This document shows, piece by piece, positions 23,527-35,519 of a stretch of 64,000 bases of DNA (position 1 is the first letter of the stretch; each line of letters starts with the position of its first letter). The stretch comes from Chrysomallon squamiferum. Lineage: Eukaryota > Mollusca > Gastropoda > Neomphalida > Peltospiridae. The position numbers and the translations under genes were made by a program. Location of the stretch: positions 7,872,291-7,936,290 of the forward strand of contig CM022677.1 of the NCBI GenBank assembly GCA_012295275.1, read 5' to 3'. The notes beneath the pieces were generated by a model, which worked only from the letters and a program-made list of their open reading frames with translations, ran no database searches and was not told the DNA's origin.

Positions 23527-23842
23527 CTGACTTCCATTCTTTTAGTTCCAGAAACACATCATTAAATTCTGATGCAAATGGAAAACACACGATATGTCTG
23601 GGTGAAGTTCTTTTGAATTTTTGTACAAACATCGCAAGTTTCAGTTACCTCTTATGACAATCATCATCACTGACACCTGCATCCTTTAATAACACTGAAA
23701 GTCTTTGATTCAAAGGATGAGAAAACTGTTTATGAAGTTCTAAATTGATTTTCTTATCAGTAATAGTGTAGAAAAGTTGTTTTGGATAATCAAGATGAAC
23801 ACAGTGTGTATACAAATTAATCTGCTTTCCAAGAATTGAGCT
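23527..23842 (-). CDS. R1 long exon with in-frame TAA
   Basis: Open from an AG at 23843. It reads SSILGKQINLYTHCVHLDYP, later LSVLLKDAGVSDDDCHKR, then TAA (23647-23645), and continues in the same frame as LKLAMFVQKFKRTSPRHIVC to a GT donor at 23526. The uninterrupted frame on both sides suggests a single CAA-to-TAA change. Family not recognised. Confidence 0.55.
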
Positions 23843-23997
23843 CTGTCATGCTCTAAATCTTACACTACGTTGCACTTTTCACTGCTGGTTTTCCCAAAAG
23901 TAATGTCACTTTCAACCACATCTGTTACATCTGATACATTTTACACCCACTATTTTACAATGAATTGTTACTTATCTCTTTGATTTAAGGCATTTAC

Positions 23998-24087
23998 CTG
24001 CACCAGATTAGAAAACGGTGTCACTAATATTTCATTAACTTGTTTAAGTTTCTGTGTAAAGTATCCAAATAACATTTCATCCAGTAT
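23998..24087 (-). CDS. R1 exon fragment
   Basis: Open sequence ILDEMLFGYFTQKLKQVNEI to PFSNLVQ, ending at donor GTAAAT in phase 0. Just upstream the adjacent frame reads LTAYNSKVASE, so a 1-base frameshift near 24090 probably breaks one exon. Confidence 0.5.
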
Positions 24088-24134
24088 TCACTGGCAACCT
24101 TTGAATTATATGCAGTCAAGAACAGCTGAATTAA

Positions 24135-24544
24135 CTATAATTTAAAATAAAAAAATCGAAATGCTCCACAACGACGCTGATTATTTCGCTTTCCACTACA
24201 TAAATTAATGCCAACTCTTGAATCGTTATCATTTACTTGTTTCAACAAATATGTCACATCGCTGTAGTCGGCACCAGTAAGTACAAAGCTGTTCTCTGTG
24301 ACAAAAATCAGCTCCGTCTGGTAACTTAAACACTAACATAAACGGCTGCAAGTTCGTCTTTTATATATTTTCGTTAGCAAAGTCGCCATTTTATCGTCTT
24401 TCATCAACGCCGAGTTCACTAAACACTTCATCCGGATGGATCTCTTTACTTTCCTGCAATGATAACGCTATCACTATTTCTTTTTCCAAATCTAATTTCA
24501 TCCATTCATCTGCTGTACGTTTTGTAACTTTCGGTCGGCGTCTT
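24135..24544 (-). CDS. R1 early exon, two stops and a frameshift
   Basis: The acceptor TTTTATTAG is followed by RRRRPKVTKRTADEWMKLDL, then EKEIVIALSLQESKEIHPDE and SELGVDERR, TAA, NGDFANENI, TAA, and KTNLQPFMLVFKLPDGADF. A shifted frame then continues LIFVTENSFVLTGADYSDVT and on to NDNDSRVGINLCSGKRNN. The basic stretch looks like a nuclear localisation signal. Stops at 24393-24391 and about 24363 could be CAA to TAA. Confidence 0.5.
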
Positions 24545-24844
24545 CTAATAAAAATAAATTAACAAGAACGCTCTGTAGCAAGATTTAATCCATCGTTAAG
24601 CCCTCACTTACAATACGATACATGACTCCAAAAAACATTTTTTTATTTTTATTATTATTATTATTATTTTTTCCATATTCTTAGTCCTAGCTGCAGGATT
24701 TATAACATCTTTTAAATTAAAATAAAATAAAATGTAAATAAGTTAACTACATCTATGTTCTTATTTGTTTTAGTTGCAGGTGTTTATAGTATCTTTTAAA
24801 ACAATAAAAAGACCACTGGCAAATATAAATAAATAAATAAAATA
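24545..24844. other. R1 intron, AT-rich
   Basis: TTA tract at 24648-24668 and TAAA repeats. No supported feature. Confidence 0.5.
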
Positions 24845-25215
24845 ACAGGTTTGGACTACGTGGACCAGAAGGAAGCAGCCAAAAAAAAAAACAACAACAG
24901 CAACAGCCAAGAGCAGAACAAGCAGGACGGCAAACAACACGGACCCGGTGATGGCTGAGAGATTGTGCCGGAGACCACAGGGGGCGAATTGCGACTGCGA
25001 AACATCGGTACCGACTCGTTACGATCCGATATGCTGGACACTCCCTTGTGTCCTGCAATTGTGGCGAGAACCACCTACCCAAAACTCTTTTCTGCGACGG
25101 ACACTCCCGCTGACCTGTCAGAAAGCTTGCCCGTCGCAGACGGTTCTTTCACAACAGCTTGCTCTGATTAGCACGTTAATTTTTTTCCATTCCATTCGAT
25201 CCAACTCGATTACAG
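24845..25215. other. GC-rich island, unidentified
   Basis: About 370 bp of much higher GC and CpG content than the flanking intron. It is open in several frames on both strands: plus TDTPADLSESLPVADGSFTT; minus SEQAVVKEPSATGKLSDRSA, then one TAG, then FRSRNSPPVVSGTISQPSPG. No splice sites or conserved domain are recognised. It could be a fragment of a retroelement coding region or LTR. On the minus strand it lies between two R1 exons. Confidence 0.5.
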
Positions 25216-26023
25216 ATTAACCATCCCGTCGCAGAAAGCACACCAATTTGAAAGTGGTCCAAGATTTTCTGGTAAACCTAAAGAATTATGTTAACAATTA
25301 TTGTCGGAGATTGGGTACATCTCATTAACTGTTTATATCTTTTCATAGTTTTGAAGAAAAAATGCCATGTGCATTAACTTTAACTTAATATTTATAGTTA
25401 CTTTTATTATGTATTAATAAATATAGTATAAAAAATAATAATACTTAATTCAGTGTTTATATATTAGTTTACATTATATTTCTTATTAAAATTTTGTCAT
25501 TTATTAAAATAGAAATATATTTTAAAGTCAAAATGTAAAAGTATATTTACTTTTGTTTTCTAATAAATTTTAAAAATATTTTAAAAAAGAAATAAATAAA
25601 AGAGAAAAATCCCAGGTCTTGTAATCTTTTCCTGTGCCTTTTCTCAGCTTAAAAAAATCACATTAATTAATATTTCTCCGTATTTCTCTAAATCTCTTTA
25701 TAGAAAAATAATACTTCCTTCTCTGACTCTCTCTATGTTGCACAGTTTACATAATAAAATATCCAAGTAACATTATATATGTTATTATTTTTATTATGCA
25801 GGCATCATTATCCTTAGAAAACACACGTATTATTAATAAAATATAAACACGATTTTTTTTCCGCTCTGCTGCTAGTCGTGTTATCTCAAGTTACCAGTAA
25901 AAAAAGTCTGTGACATCGTTCTTTATTGATATGACTAGATTTATAATTTTGGTGAAAGCAGACACAGGAATTAATTATTGGTCATTCTAAAATTCTTCCT
26001 GCTATATAAATTAAAATAATCAC
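25216..26023. other. R1 intron, AT-rich
   Basis: No supported feature. Confidence 0.5.
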
Positions 26024-26100
26024 CTCTGTTACTTGATCCTCCAGTACAGGCTTCTGTGGTTGTGTGAGCACCACCTAGAACAGACCCTGACAATTCAGAT
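26024..26100 (-). CDS. R1 exon 2, 25 codons
   Basis: 77 bp, acceptor TTTCTTGCACAG and donor GTGATT. The first base completes a Gln codon begun in the start exon. It reads SELSGSVLGGAHTTTEACTG, polar and Gly/Thr-rich. Confidence 0.6.
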
Positions 26101-26750
26101 CTGTGCAAGAAACATATGTCATCAGATATTCTTATCCAAGGGGGACCACACTGAAAGGATCATAATTTAATATTTTTTTATAATGGTTTTGCTTTTAATC
26201 AATAAAAACTAGAATGTCAAATGTTTGAAAGAAAAACTGATGTTTAATTTAACTAAAGAACTCTGATTTGCACAATGCAAACCTAATCAGTTATTATTAG
26301 TAAAGAAAATTTACATTCTAAAAATACTGCCTTAAGTCAGATGGAAATAACAAATCAGTACACATATAATTTCTTAACCAGTAATATTATAATACATTTT
26401 AATATATAAAGTAATAAATTAGTAACAGTATAACAGTGATAGCCAAATATCTCTCTTGCCGAGTCTCACAACTAAATGAAAGAACGATAGTTAAAATTAT
26501 TTAATATTACTGGATGTATACGATATTATAATATTGTTGGGAAAGTAAGTGCAGTTAATACTGGTGAAATCACTTTTAGTAAGTTTATTCGAAATGATTT
26601 AAGTTTATGAATTTCGAATTGTGATGTTTTTAAAATAGTATTTCTCATGATAAATATTAATAATTTTGTTGTTGTGTTTTACAGAGTAATTTGTGATCAA
26701 CATCTACTGCAGGCAGATAGATTACATTAGAAAATACAGAGATTATATAC

Positions 26751-26830
26751 TGTAGGATCAAAATATTTGTACGCTGTTTTTGCATTGGATTCTCAATAGC
26801 AGATACTCCGGGAATAGGGCAACAAAGATC
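26751..26830 (-). CDS. R1 start exon
   Basis: 80 bp between acceptor AACTTACATAG and donor GTATAT. The frame that joins exon 2 in phase (CA|A) has its only ATG at 26785-26783, giving MQKQRTNILIL. That start is chosen because the next upstream exon candidate looks like untranslated leader. Confidence 0.5.
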
Positions 26831-26875
26831 CTATGTAAGTTAAATGGTGAAACAACTGTTACCTAATTAAATTAC

Positions 26876-27062
26876 CAGTTTCAGCAGATGAAGTGACTGT
26901 GAAAGGTTTTAAGTGAGCTCCCTTTACGAAACTTTGTTTACGCAACTTCCACCAGCTTTGTGTAGGGACGCCAATAACACTGTCGTCACAGCGCGTAATT
27001 GACGTCACAAACCCGAGCCAAATACGATGGCAGGTGCCCGGAATACCAACATCTGATTGGTT
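26876..27062 (-). promoter_or_regulatory. Candidate R1 promoter and 5' leader
   Basis: On the minus strand a CCAAT box (27060-27056, ACCAATCAG) is followed about 50 bp later by a perfect palindromic CRE, TGACGTCA (27000-27007), in a local GC- and CpG-richer patch. Downstream a GT donor (GTAATT at 26875) would end a non-coding first exon. CCAAT and CRE are typical of animal core promoters. There is no TATA box. That this drives R1 is inferred from position and orientation. Confidence 0.5.
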
Positions 27063-27195
27063 AAACTAATGTTTATATAAACAATGTAGATGTTTTTATT
27101 TATTTATTTATTAAATTATTAATTTATTAATTATTAAAAACAGTGTAAATTAAATTTTATTTTCTAAAGAGATACTCTCATGATATTAAACTGAA

Positions 27196-27235
<40 letters not shown>

Positions 27236-27782
27236 ATCTTTGCTAACAAATATTTTTAGGTGATACTCTGTAAAAATATAGTCTAAGCACATTTTAGATA
27301 TTTTCTCAGAAGAGTGTTAGTATATTAAACAGACAGCTTAGTAATTTTACATTACTATAATTAATTCTGAAAATAAGCTGAGGCCAGGTGATCTCTGAGC
27401 CTGTTAGTTTATAGATTAACCATAACAGCATTGTTAAAAATGTGAGTTTTTGTGTGTGTGTGTGTGTGTGTGTGTTCTTTTATTCAACATTTCATTCATA
27501 TTTCATTTTATTTTAATTTCTTACTATTAATTTTTATTATTTTTATTTTTTAGTGAACGTGTTCATACTCTGACTGGAAAGGAAGTAATACTTTGGATGT
27601 CAAATGGCAGGTCAAAAACAAAAAATTGAACCTTTCTTTAAAAATATGGTATAAGAGATGTTTTTTGTTTTACCACTATTATTACTAGTAGTAATAGTAG
27701 TAGAACTGTATTACTATTGTATTTATCATTATTACTACTACTACTATTCTTCTTCTTCTTCTTATTATTATTATTAATATTG

Positions 27783-27852
<70 letters not shown>

Positions 27853-28124
27853 TTTTATTTTTCTCTTTCTCATATATCTCCGTTTCTTTTTCTTTAGCAA
27901 GAAATAATATTACACAGGTTATTCTGATATTTATTGATCTACATTTAATTGTTACATGAAATTTATATTCATAAGTCTTATTTATATACAGTAAAACATT
28001 TATTTTATTAAGCAGGTGAAAATTCTGGATTTTATATAGGGAATAGGATGCTGGCAATCTCAGTACACTTTTGAGAGTAAACATTTAAGTATATTATAAA
28101 TAAATCAATTTATAAGTAATCAGT
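27063..28124. other. Intergenic, TTA-rich
   Basis: TTA tracts at 27198-27233 and 27761-27840 and a TG tract at 27450-27476. Frames are poly-Leu or poly-Ile. No gene seen. Confidence 0.7.
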
Positions 28125-28350
28125 GAAATATATTTTGATATGATGAAATATATTTTGATATAATTAAGTATTTTTGATATAATTAACTATTTTTTGATAT
28201 GATTGGATATATTTTGATATAATTAAGTATTTTTGATATAATTAACTATTTTTTGATATGATTGGATATATTTTGATATAATTAAGTAGTTTTGATATAA
28301 TTAAATATATTGTGATATGATTAAATGTATATTGATACAATTGAGTATTT
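28125..28350. repeat. AT-rich tandem array, ~22-bp monomer
   Basis: Repeats of TTTTGATATAATTAAGTA and close variants, about 22 bp each. A trio of variants forms a ~65-bp higher-order unit seen twice, followed by decayed copies. Confidence 0.85.
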
Positions 28351-29706
28351 TTTATATGATTTCATAATTTCTCATTTAATTATATTATAAATAAATCATT
28401 TTATTATTATTTTATATTTGTATTTAGTTTTTATCTTTCTCTGATAACATTACGCGGCCAAATAAAAAATTTGAAGTAATTTTTATGTCCGCTCTCAGAA
28501 CAGTTCTAATGAAACTAAGAGAATAGCGTCAAACATAAACAGGAAGCTTCCGTTTTTACAGAAAAATAAAAACAGAATAAAAAAATAAAGATATTACTGT
28601 TGTTATTGTTCTGCTATTGATAACAAGAGGACTTTGACAAATTTGGTGTCTGCTTTATTGTTATATAGATTATTACTGGTGAAGCGGTTATATTGATATC
28701 TAATGTAATAAGAGAACTTCAGGTATAATCAGAAATATAAAGTATATTAACTATACAAATTGCGCTGATGTAAACTTCGTCATGAATGTAATGAAAAAAT
28801 TAAATAACAAGTTAACCTTGTTTGTTCTCAGCTAATCAGTACACACTATCTTGATTCAAGGGAATTAACTCTGATATTTTTAAATATAACCCGATATAAA
28901 TATACGATATTAATAAAATATGAGATTAACATTTCTCAACATACTTAACTACAAACTCTAAATATCACTGCTCATAATTAATTCTCATCTTTTTTATTTT
29001 ATAAGTAATTAAACCGCTTATTTTCATAACGCCATGTAGAATTATCATTTATAACTGTCAGTAATATCTAATAGATTAACTATGCTTATCAATATTTCCT
29101 GTAGTCTTTATAATATTTAAGATCCAAGTACAGTAAATTTACGCCTTTCTATCATATGATTTAGAATTAGCGAAGTAAAATATCACGTTACGTTTAATAA
29201 AACGGACACTTCAAAGCGGTATCTGAAGTTAGTTGCACAATGATCTGCTGTGTGTGTTTTTCAGTGAAACATGTTCCTAGTGTTTATAAAAGGTCATACT
29301 GTATGAGCCCTCTTTATTTCTCGATATATTTTTGAGTCACATACAAAGCTACTGTTATTTATAAAACATTATAACACGGAAGATCCATCTTTCTGAATGT
29401 TTACAGTGAAAACATACCTGTAATTTTCAGTAAAATTTGTCGTATAACTAAATTAATATTATCTCATTCAAGAAGGATAGTTGAGAAATTCAGAAATAAA
29501 GAGGCCTTAATTCAGAAATAAAGAGATAATTAAATACTGATTTTCTTTTTCTAGACAGGTGTGTGTAGAAAAGCTGAGGTTACATTTTTAGATATTAGCA
29601 AATAATTAATTATATATGAAGTGATATTCATTTTAATATTTCTAGTTGAGAAGTACAGCTTGATCCACAGAATATACTGAATGGTATCCTGAAAGATATA
29701 TATATA

Positions 29707-29795
<89 letters not shown>

Positions 29796-30600
29796 CTGAA
29801 GACATATTCAAAATCGGAAAAAAATTCGCTCAGCTGAAGTTTGTCAAATTCACTTAATAAAAGTTAATACACTCATCTAATTTAATTCGACGATTTGTTT
29901 ACTATGAGAAATAATTTGACTAATCTGAAACTCAGCAACATTTTCAGATTTATTCTAAACTGAGAAACAAAAGGCAAGACACAAATAGTTATTAAAATTA
30001 TTTTTTATAACTGAGGGGCAACATTATCAGTGTAAATAGCGGCATTCTTAAGTAAAACTGTTATTTATTTTTACTTGCTTATAATTATGTGATGTTATAT
30101 AATTTATTCGTGTATACAGCGGTATACTTAATTAAAAATATCACTTTATTTTTACTTGTTTATAATTAATGTTACATAATTTATTCGTTTAATTAGCAGT
30201 ATCCTTAATTAAAACTATCTTCTTATTTTATAATTATTTTATGAAATATAGTAAACTGCGCTCTTTTTTAGAAAATAAACTGATACCTTTTTATACGTAA
30301 TGGAATATCATTTAAATTTTCTTCTATTTTTTTTTTTTTATAAACAATAATAATAATAATAATCATAATAACTGAAACAAAAATTTAAAAATTTAAAGTA
30401 AACTCTATATGATGCTCCTAAAATACAGGTATTCTCTATAATCGATGTTCTTACTTGAAATTATCATTTTAATATGTAGTGATATATAATTTATGACGTT
30501 AATAGGAGGTAAGTATGTAGAGAAGGTACAGATTAATAATCTGGTCTAAAACTGTATGAGATGTAGGTATTATAAAGGAGAAGTTCAGTGGGCGCGAGAT
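28351..30600. other. Intergenic AT-rich sequence
   Basis: Includes a third copy of the inverted-repeat family (about 29010-29430), a TTA tract (29709-29766) running into T30 (29767-29796), and three loosely related copies around 30050-30260 of a 60-70-bp motif containing CTTATTTTTACTTG. No gene seen. Confidence 0.55.
29010..29430 (+). repeat. Third, partial copy of the 61.1/43.4-kb repeat family
   Basis: Shares with 61365-61570 in direct orientation TTATTTTCATAACGCCATGT (61370: TTATTTTCGTAATGCCGTGT), GTGAAACATGTTC, CTACTGTTATTTATAAAACA and CTTTCTGAATGTTTACAG. Similarity is patchy, so it is an old copy. Confidence 0.6.
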
Positions 30601-31463
30601 TATACTGATAAATAAGAATAACAGCTAATAAAAAACGAAAAGGGATAATGAGGAGTAAACCAATAACGTTAGCAACTCGCCGGTATGATGGCAATGACGC
30701 CGATATTAATAGAAATATTAATAACATACTTTAATATAGAATGCGCACGTTACAAAATAAGAATAAAAGCGAATAAAAAGCGAAAAAGAATAGTGAAGTG
30801 TACACCAAGACATTAAGAACAATGCTGGAACTACGGCAATGACAGTCTCATTAATAGAACGAGTAATGATATTTTTTAACGTAGGATGTGATAATAGGAT
30901 TGCAATAGTTAATAAAAGGCAAAAGAATAAGGTGAAATACAACGAGAACATTAAGAACAACTCAGTAACGACGGTAATGATGGTGTATTAATAGAGATAA
31001 CAATAACATATTTTTGTATAGGACGGGCACGGTGAGAAAATAAGAATAACATAGAATAAAAAACGAAAAGGAGTACACCAGTAACGACAGGAACAATCAC
31101 CGTATCACGGGAACGTCGGCGACATTAATAGAAATTACAATAATATATTTTAATAGGTGATGCGCCTGCTCAGAAAGTATAATACAAATAATAATAATAA
31201 CAACAACAACAATAATTAGTGAAAAGAGCTAAAGAATAACGAGAATATATTCTAATATATCAGAAAATTGTGAGAAAATTTTATATGACAAACACGGAGG
31301 TGCACTCCATCGTATCTGAAAAACATCCGAAGGTCAGCGAGTGCAACGTGAAAAGTCTACTCAGCCACAGAAGAGAAACAAGAATTATCTTAAACAACAA
31401 GAGCCGCGCATTTATTATTTCAAAATACTAATTAATAAAATATTTGACAAATAATAATAATAA

Positions 31464-31494
<31 letters not shown>

Positions 31495-31830
31495 AAGAAG
31501 AACAACAACAACAACAACAATAATAATCATAATCATAAAATCAACAAATATTTTTTAGTGATAGTACTAAATAATAATTTTCCTTAAACGTTTTACTTTC
31601 GCGTTCGATGTGAATAATTATATAAAATTATTCACTTCGAACGTTGAAAACAACGCTGTTACGTTGGTAGCGACGGCGACATTAATAGACATATTAATAA
31701 TATAGGATGTACACACTGAGATGGAAAGAATAATAGCTCATAAAAAGAGAAAAAGAATATTGATAAGTACACCTAGAATATTAGGAACAAACCCTTTCCG
31801 ACGGCAACGACGGCAACTCTACTGTTCTTA
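30600..31830. repeat. ~145-bp satellite, about 4-5 units plus an outlier
   Basis: Units begin near 30610, 30757, 30902 and 31039, with a degraded unit at 31177. They share AAGAATAACAGCTAATAAAA, ATTAATAGAAATATTAATAA and GATGCGCACG-like segments. A further diverged unit lies at 31660-31830. Each unit carries CpG-containing stretches (GGCAATGACGCCG) in an otherwise AT-rich setting. Confidence 0.75.
31440..31530. repeat. AAT/AAG/AAC trinucleotide tract
   Basis: Consecutive AAT, AAG (about ten) and AAC repeats between satellite units. Confidence 0.9.
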
Positions 31831-33769
31831 TAGTTTTTAACCGTTACATACTTAAATGAATATCTCTAACAGTCATATATATTATTTAATTTATTATTAT
31901 TGTTATAATTAATATTCGGTATGTGTTTTCGTTCCCCTTAACTTTTACAATTTAATTATTGAAAACAGAAAATGATGCTGCCCGACTGAAATAACAATGT
32001 AAGGACAAATTCAGGTAATATTTTTATTTTCATTTTATTTATTTATTTATTTTATATTATTATATATATATATATATATATTTTTTTTTTTAGGTACTTT
32101 AATGCGTCCATATATGCTAATCAACATTAATTTCAACAAATAAAAATAAAACAAATAAAAGACTGGAATCAGACTTTTAATCGGTTCCTTGTTAGATATT
32201 CTGCAAAATAAATTGAAGTCGAAATTCTGAAATTCTTTGATTGAGGGTCTAGGGGAAGTAAATCTAAGTAATAACACGACAATACCGCTAAGATACGAGG
32301 TATCTAAGCAAGTTTGTAACTTGAAAAATAATAAGAAAATCCTGAAATAATTGTCTTTGGATGGAAAATAAAATGTAGAAGCCAACTTCTATACTATGGT
32401 ATAGTATCTAAGTTTATATATTTTATCTACTCATAATAACGTTATTTGAATTCTTGATTGAAAGTAAAACGTAGAAGCCAACTTCTATCTAAGTTTATAT
32501 ATTTTATCTACTCATAATGACGTTTGAAAATTTTGTTTAAGTTGAAAAACTAGTTACGAAAGCCGCATTACATCGTGGTTTGGAAAATGAACAGCCATCT
32601 TTATCTTTTTCAGTGTAAATCATAAAAAGTTCAGAAAACAGATCTAAAATAATTGAATTTGGGAATTTAAAAACTTCCGTAAGCTCACGGAAACCTCCGA
32701 TCAAAATCCAAGATGGCAGCGTCGAACGCCGATCTGTTTTTACAAACTTTTAAACACGTGTTGTTGTTATCAAACATAAAGAAGAACGCAGATTACCTCA
32801 TCTGTATTTCAGTAAAAGAAATGTTCTAATAATTTATAATAATTATTATTATTATCACGATGATTACTATGATTATAATTATTCTTATTTAAATTTGATA
32901 TTGATACTACTACTACTACTACTAATAATAATAATGATAATAATAATCATCATCAAAATTTAATTTTTTTTTTTTTTCAAAACTGTTCATTTGGACTCTG
33001 TAATTTGTATTATTTCATTATCTTGTTACTATTTCAGTAATATTTTATTTGATGACATTTTATTATTTTTCTGTCTTTTTCTATAATTTATTTATTTAAT
33101 TTATTTTTTTATGTATTTTAAATATATACTTCTGTGTGCATGTGTGTGTGTATTTCTTCTTGTCTTTTATTCTTCTAATTTCTTCTTATTCCTGTGTTAT
33201 TCATATTTCTTCATTTGTTTTTATTTGTTTTCATTTTTGTGTTTTCTTTAAAGTTATTTTATTGTCTATTTTATAAACAATTTTTTATTGTTTATTGTTT
33301 ATTGTTATTTTTCTATATTGTAATTTTTTCATAATCTTCTTTTTCTTCTTGTCTGTATTTATTTTTAGTTATTTTAATGATAAGCAAGATTTTTGTAATA
33401 ATACAATTTACTTATTATTTTTCAGTCTCCCAGTTTCTGTACATAATTCTTATTATTCTTTCTGTTTGTTTCTTTATATTTTAAATTCTTAATTTTTATT
33501 TTAATGAATTTTATTGTTTATTTATTATTTTGTTTTTATTATTATTTTTGTTGTTTTGAAGCTACTGACCATTCTTACTCTTGTTAATTTTCTCCTTTGT
33601 TTCTTTTTGTTTCTTATCTTCATTTCCTAGTTTCTGCATTTTCTTATATGTTACCATTATTTGTTATTTACTTATTTTTTCCTGACATCACTTAAAATGA
33701 CTATATTATTTCTTTTTGTTCTTTAGTTGTCTTTCTTTTATCATTTTAATTTCTTTTGTTTTGTTTTTT
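31831..33769. other. Intergenic AT-rich sequence
   Basis: TA tract at 32060-32079, a ~95-bp imperfect tandem duplication at 32370-32525 (shared AAGTTTATATATTTTATCTA) and the YY1-like repeat at 32557-32760. After 32940 mostly T-rich sequence. No gene seen. Confidence 0.6.
32557..32760 (+). repeat. Dispersed ~200-bp repeat with YY1-like motif, copy 1
   Basis: Aligns directly with 47618-47812. Shared blocks are GTGTAAATCATAAAAAGTTC, AAAATAATTG, AAATCCAAGATGGCAGC and TCGAACGCCGATC. CAAGATGGC is the known YY1 core. Both copies are GC-richer than their surroundings. Confidence 0.75.
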
Positions 33770-35519
33770 AATTTTGTTCTCCTGCTCATTTTATTTGAAG
33801 AATTAGAATTATTTTCTTTTTATTATTATGTATGTATATGTATTTATATTATTATTATAATTTTAATTTTAATTTGATTTATTTATTTATTTATTTATAG
33901 TATTAATATTTTCAATCTCTTAACTGCATCTCCATCTTTCAATTTTATTTGATTATTTATTTATTTAGTTATTATTATTACTGTAATTATTATTTTTTTT
34001 TACAATCTAGTTTTAATTCTTTTTATCATTATATTTCTTCTTCAGTGGGGAGCAGACTTCTTTTTTAGTGTTTTATTAAAACAAGTTATCTAGTAATATC
34101 TCAGAGAATTAATATTTTTGTTACTAGTGTAGATGTTCTGTTTTCCTAATTCAAAACCTGTTTCCATTGATGATGTTGTATTTCTAGTGTTTGCCGAACA
34201 AACCCAAACAATAATGAAGTTGTAAACTTGTCAATATATTTTGTTTTCTGAAAATATTATTATTAGTGATTTTTTTAGAACCAGTATTATTCTTATAACT
34301 TGTTTGTTACTATTAGTGTATTTTAAATAGATATCAATGATTTGGATAAATATTTTTTATTTATATTCACTTAATGTTTTCTCTTAATTTCAAGGTCTGC
34401 CCTCTGTTTATATATATATATATATAATTTTCTATGTTTTTTTTATTTCCACAGAACTAACATGGGTTTCACATCATTGAAAAAGAAACAGCAGTCAGCA
34501 CCAACAACATCATACCACCATTAGACTGAGACAAACTGACAGTCAGATTTTAAAACCTTTAAAAATATTCAGGTAAATATGTCTGTAAATATGTCTTAGT
34601 CTGTCTGTTTCTCTCTCTGCCTGCCTCCCTATTTATTTATTTTATTTCTATCTCTCTCTGCTTTTCTGTTTGTCTGTATTTCTTTCCTTGAAAATGTTCA
34701 GATAAATATGTTTGTCTTTCTTACTATGTCTCTACTTACTATATACTTAAATGTTTTTCTGTCTGTATCTTTATGTATCATTTGTTATTTGTTCCTAATT
34801 ATCATGTTTTTAGTTTTCTTTCTTTTTTCTTCCTTTCTTTCCTTTATGTGTTTTAAAAATTATTTTGAAAGTTGTAATATTTTGAAGTATAACAAAGATA
34901 GAAAATATTATATATTATCTTTCTGTAAGTTTTCTTTTGATAGTTCTGAACATAAATAGCTTTAGAATCAGTAATTTAAATAATTTTAAATTTATTTATA
35001 GTTTTAATTTATAAAAATGCTCTTAAAACAATTTGATTATTTCTAGTTTATTTATTTTTATTTATTTATAAATCTTTCTGCCTATCTTCTGTCTATCTAT
35101 TTGATGTATCTATCTATCTATCATTTATTTATTTTCTTATTATTTTCAATTTATTTAAAATATAATCATACTGAATTACATAATATTCGCATTAATTATT
35201 ATCAACCTTTTCATTATTTTTGTAAAATTACAACCTACTAAATAATTTAGTGTTCTGTATTTTCATTATTTTTTTTAACTAGGTTTTAAATTTATCAGGA
35301 AACAGTTTTGGATCCCAGGCTTTCCGAGCTGTGTGTTTGCAATGTGTTCTAACACAACAGTGATCTTCCTTAGCCTCACTACCAACAAAACAGAATGCTG
35401 TGAGTAAACTTAAAAATAGTGACTTTCAACACACTAAAGCTATAAACAGTAACTATTACTATTATATATCTATATTTACTGTGTCTGTTACGGCTATTTC
35501 TACTGTTGTTAATATTATT

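Larger units (their letters stand above)
414..27062 (-). pseudogene. R1: large split gene of unknown family, decaying
   Basis: Seen: about 28 short open segments on the minus strand, most bounded by pyrimidine-AG acceptors and GT donors, from a start exon at 26.8 kb to a terminal exon at 0.41 kb. Several runs are phase-consistent: 7045 to 414 (seven exons), 9772 to 8867 (four), 17745 to 17249 (two), 16381 to 15781 (two), 21655 to 21169 (two) and 26830 to 26024 (two). The middle exons encode charged coiled-coil sequence, and the later ones hydrophobic helical repeat-like sequence. I do not recognise the family. Odd: in-frame TAA/TGA codons near 24.39, 23.65, 10.2 and 2.2 kb, several frameshifts (one in an A11 run), and phase breaks between runs. 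Many stops differ from CAA or CGA by C-to-T, typical of unselected decay. Inference: a former gene of roughly 800 or more residues, now probably non-functional. Alternatives are a living gene with assembly indels, or two adjacent genes. Confidence 0.6.

Noticed and set aside
24753-25220. Host gene in the GC-rich island
   Set aside because: Both strands are open, no splice signals frame it, and no domain is recognised. Reported only as an unexplained island.
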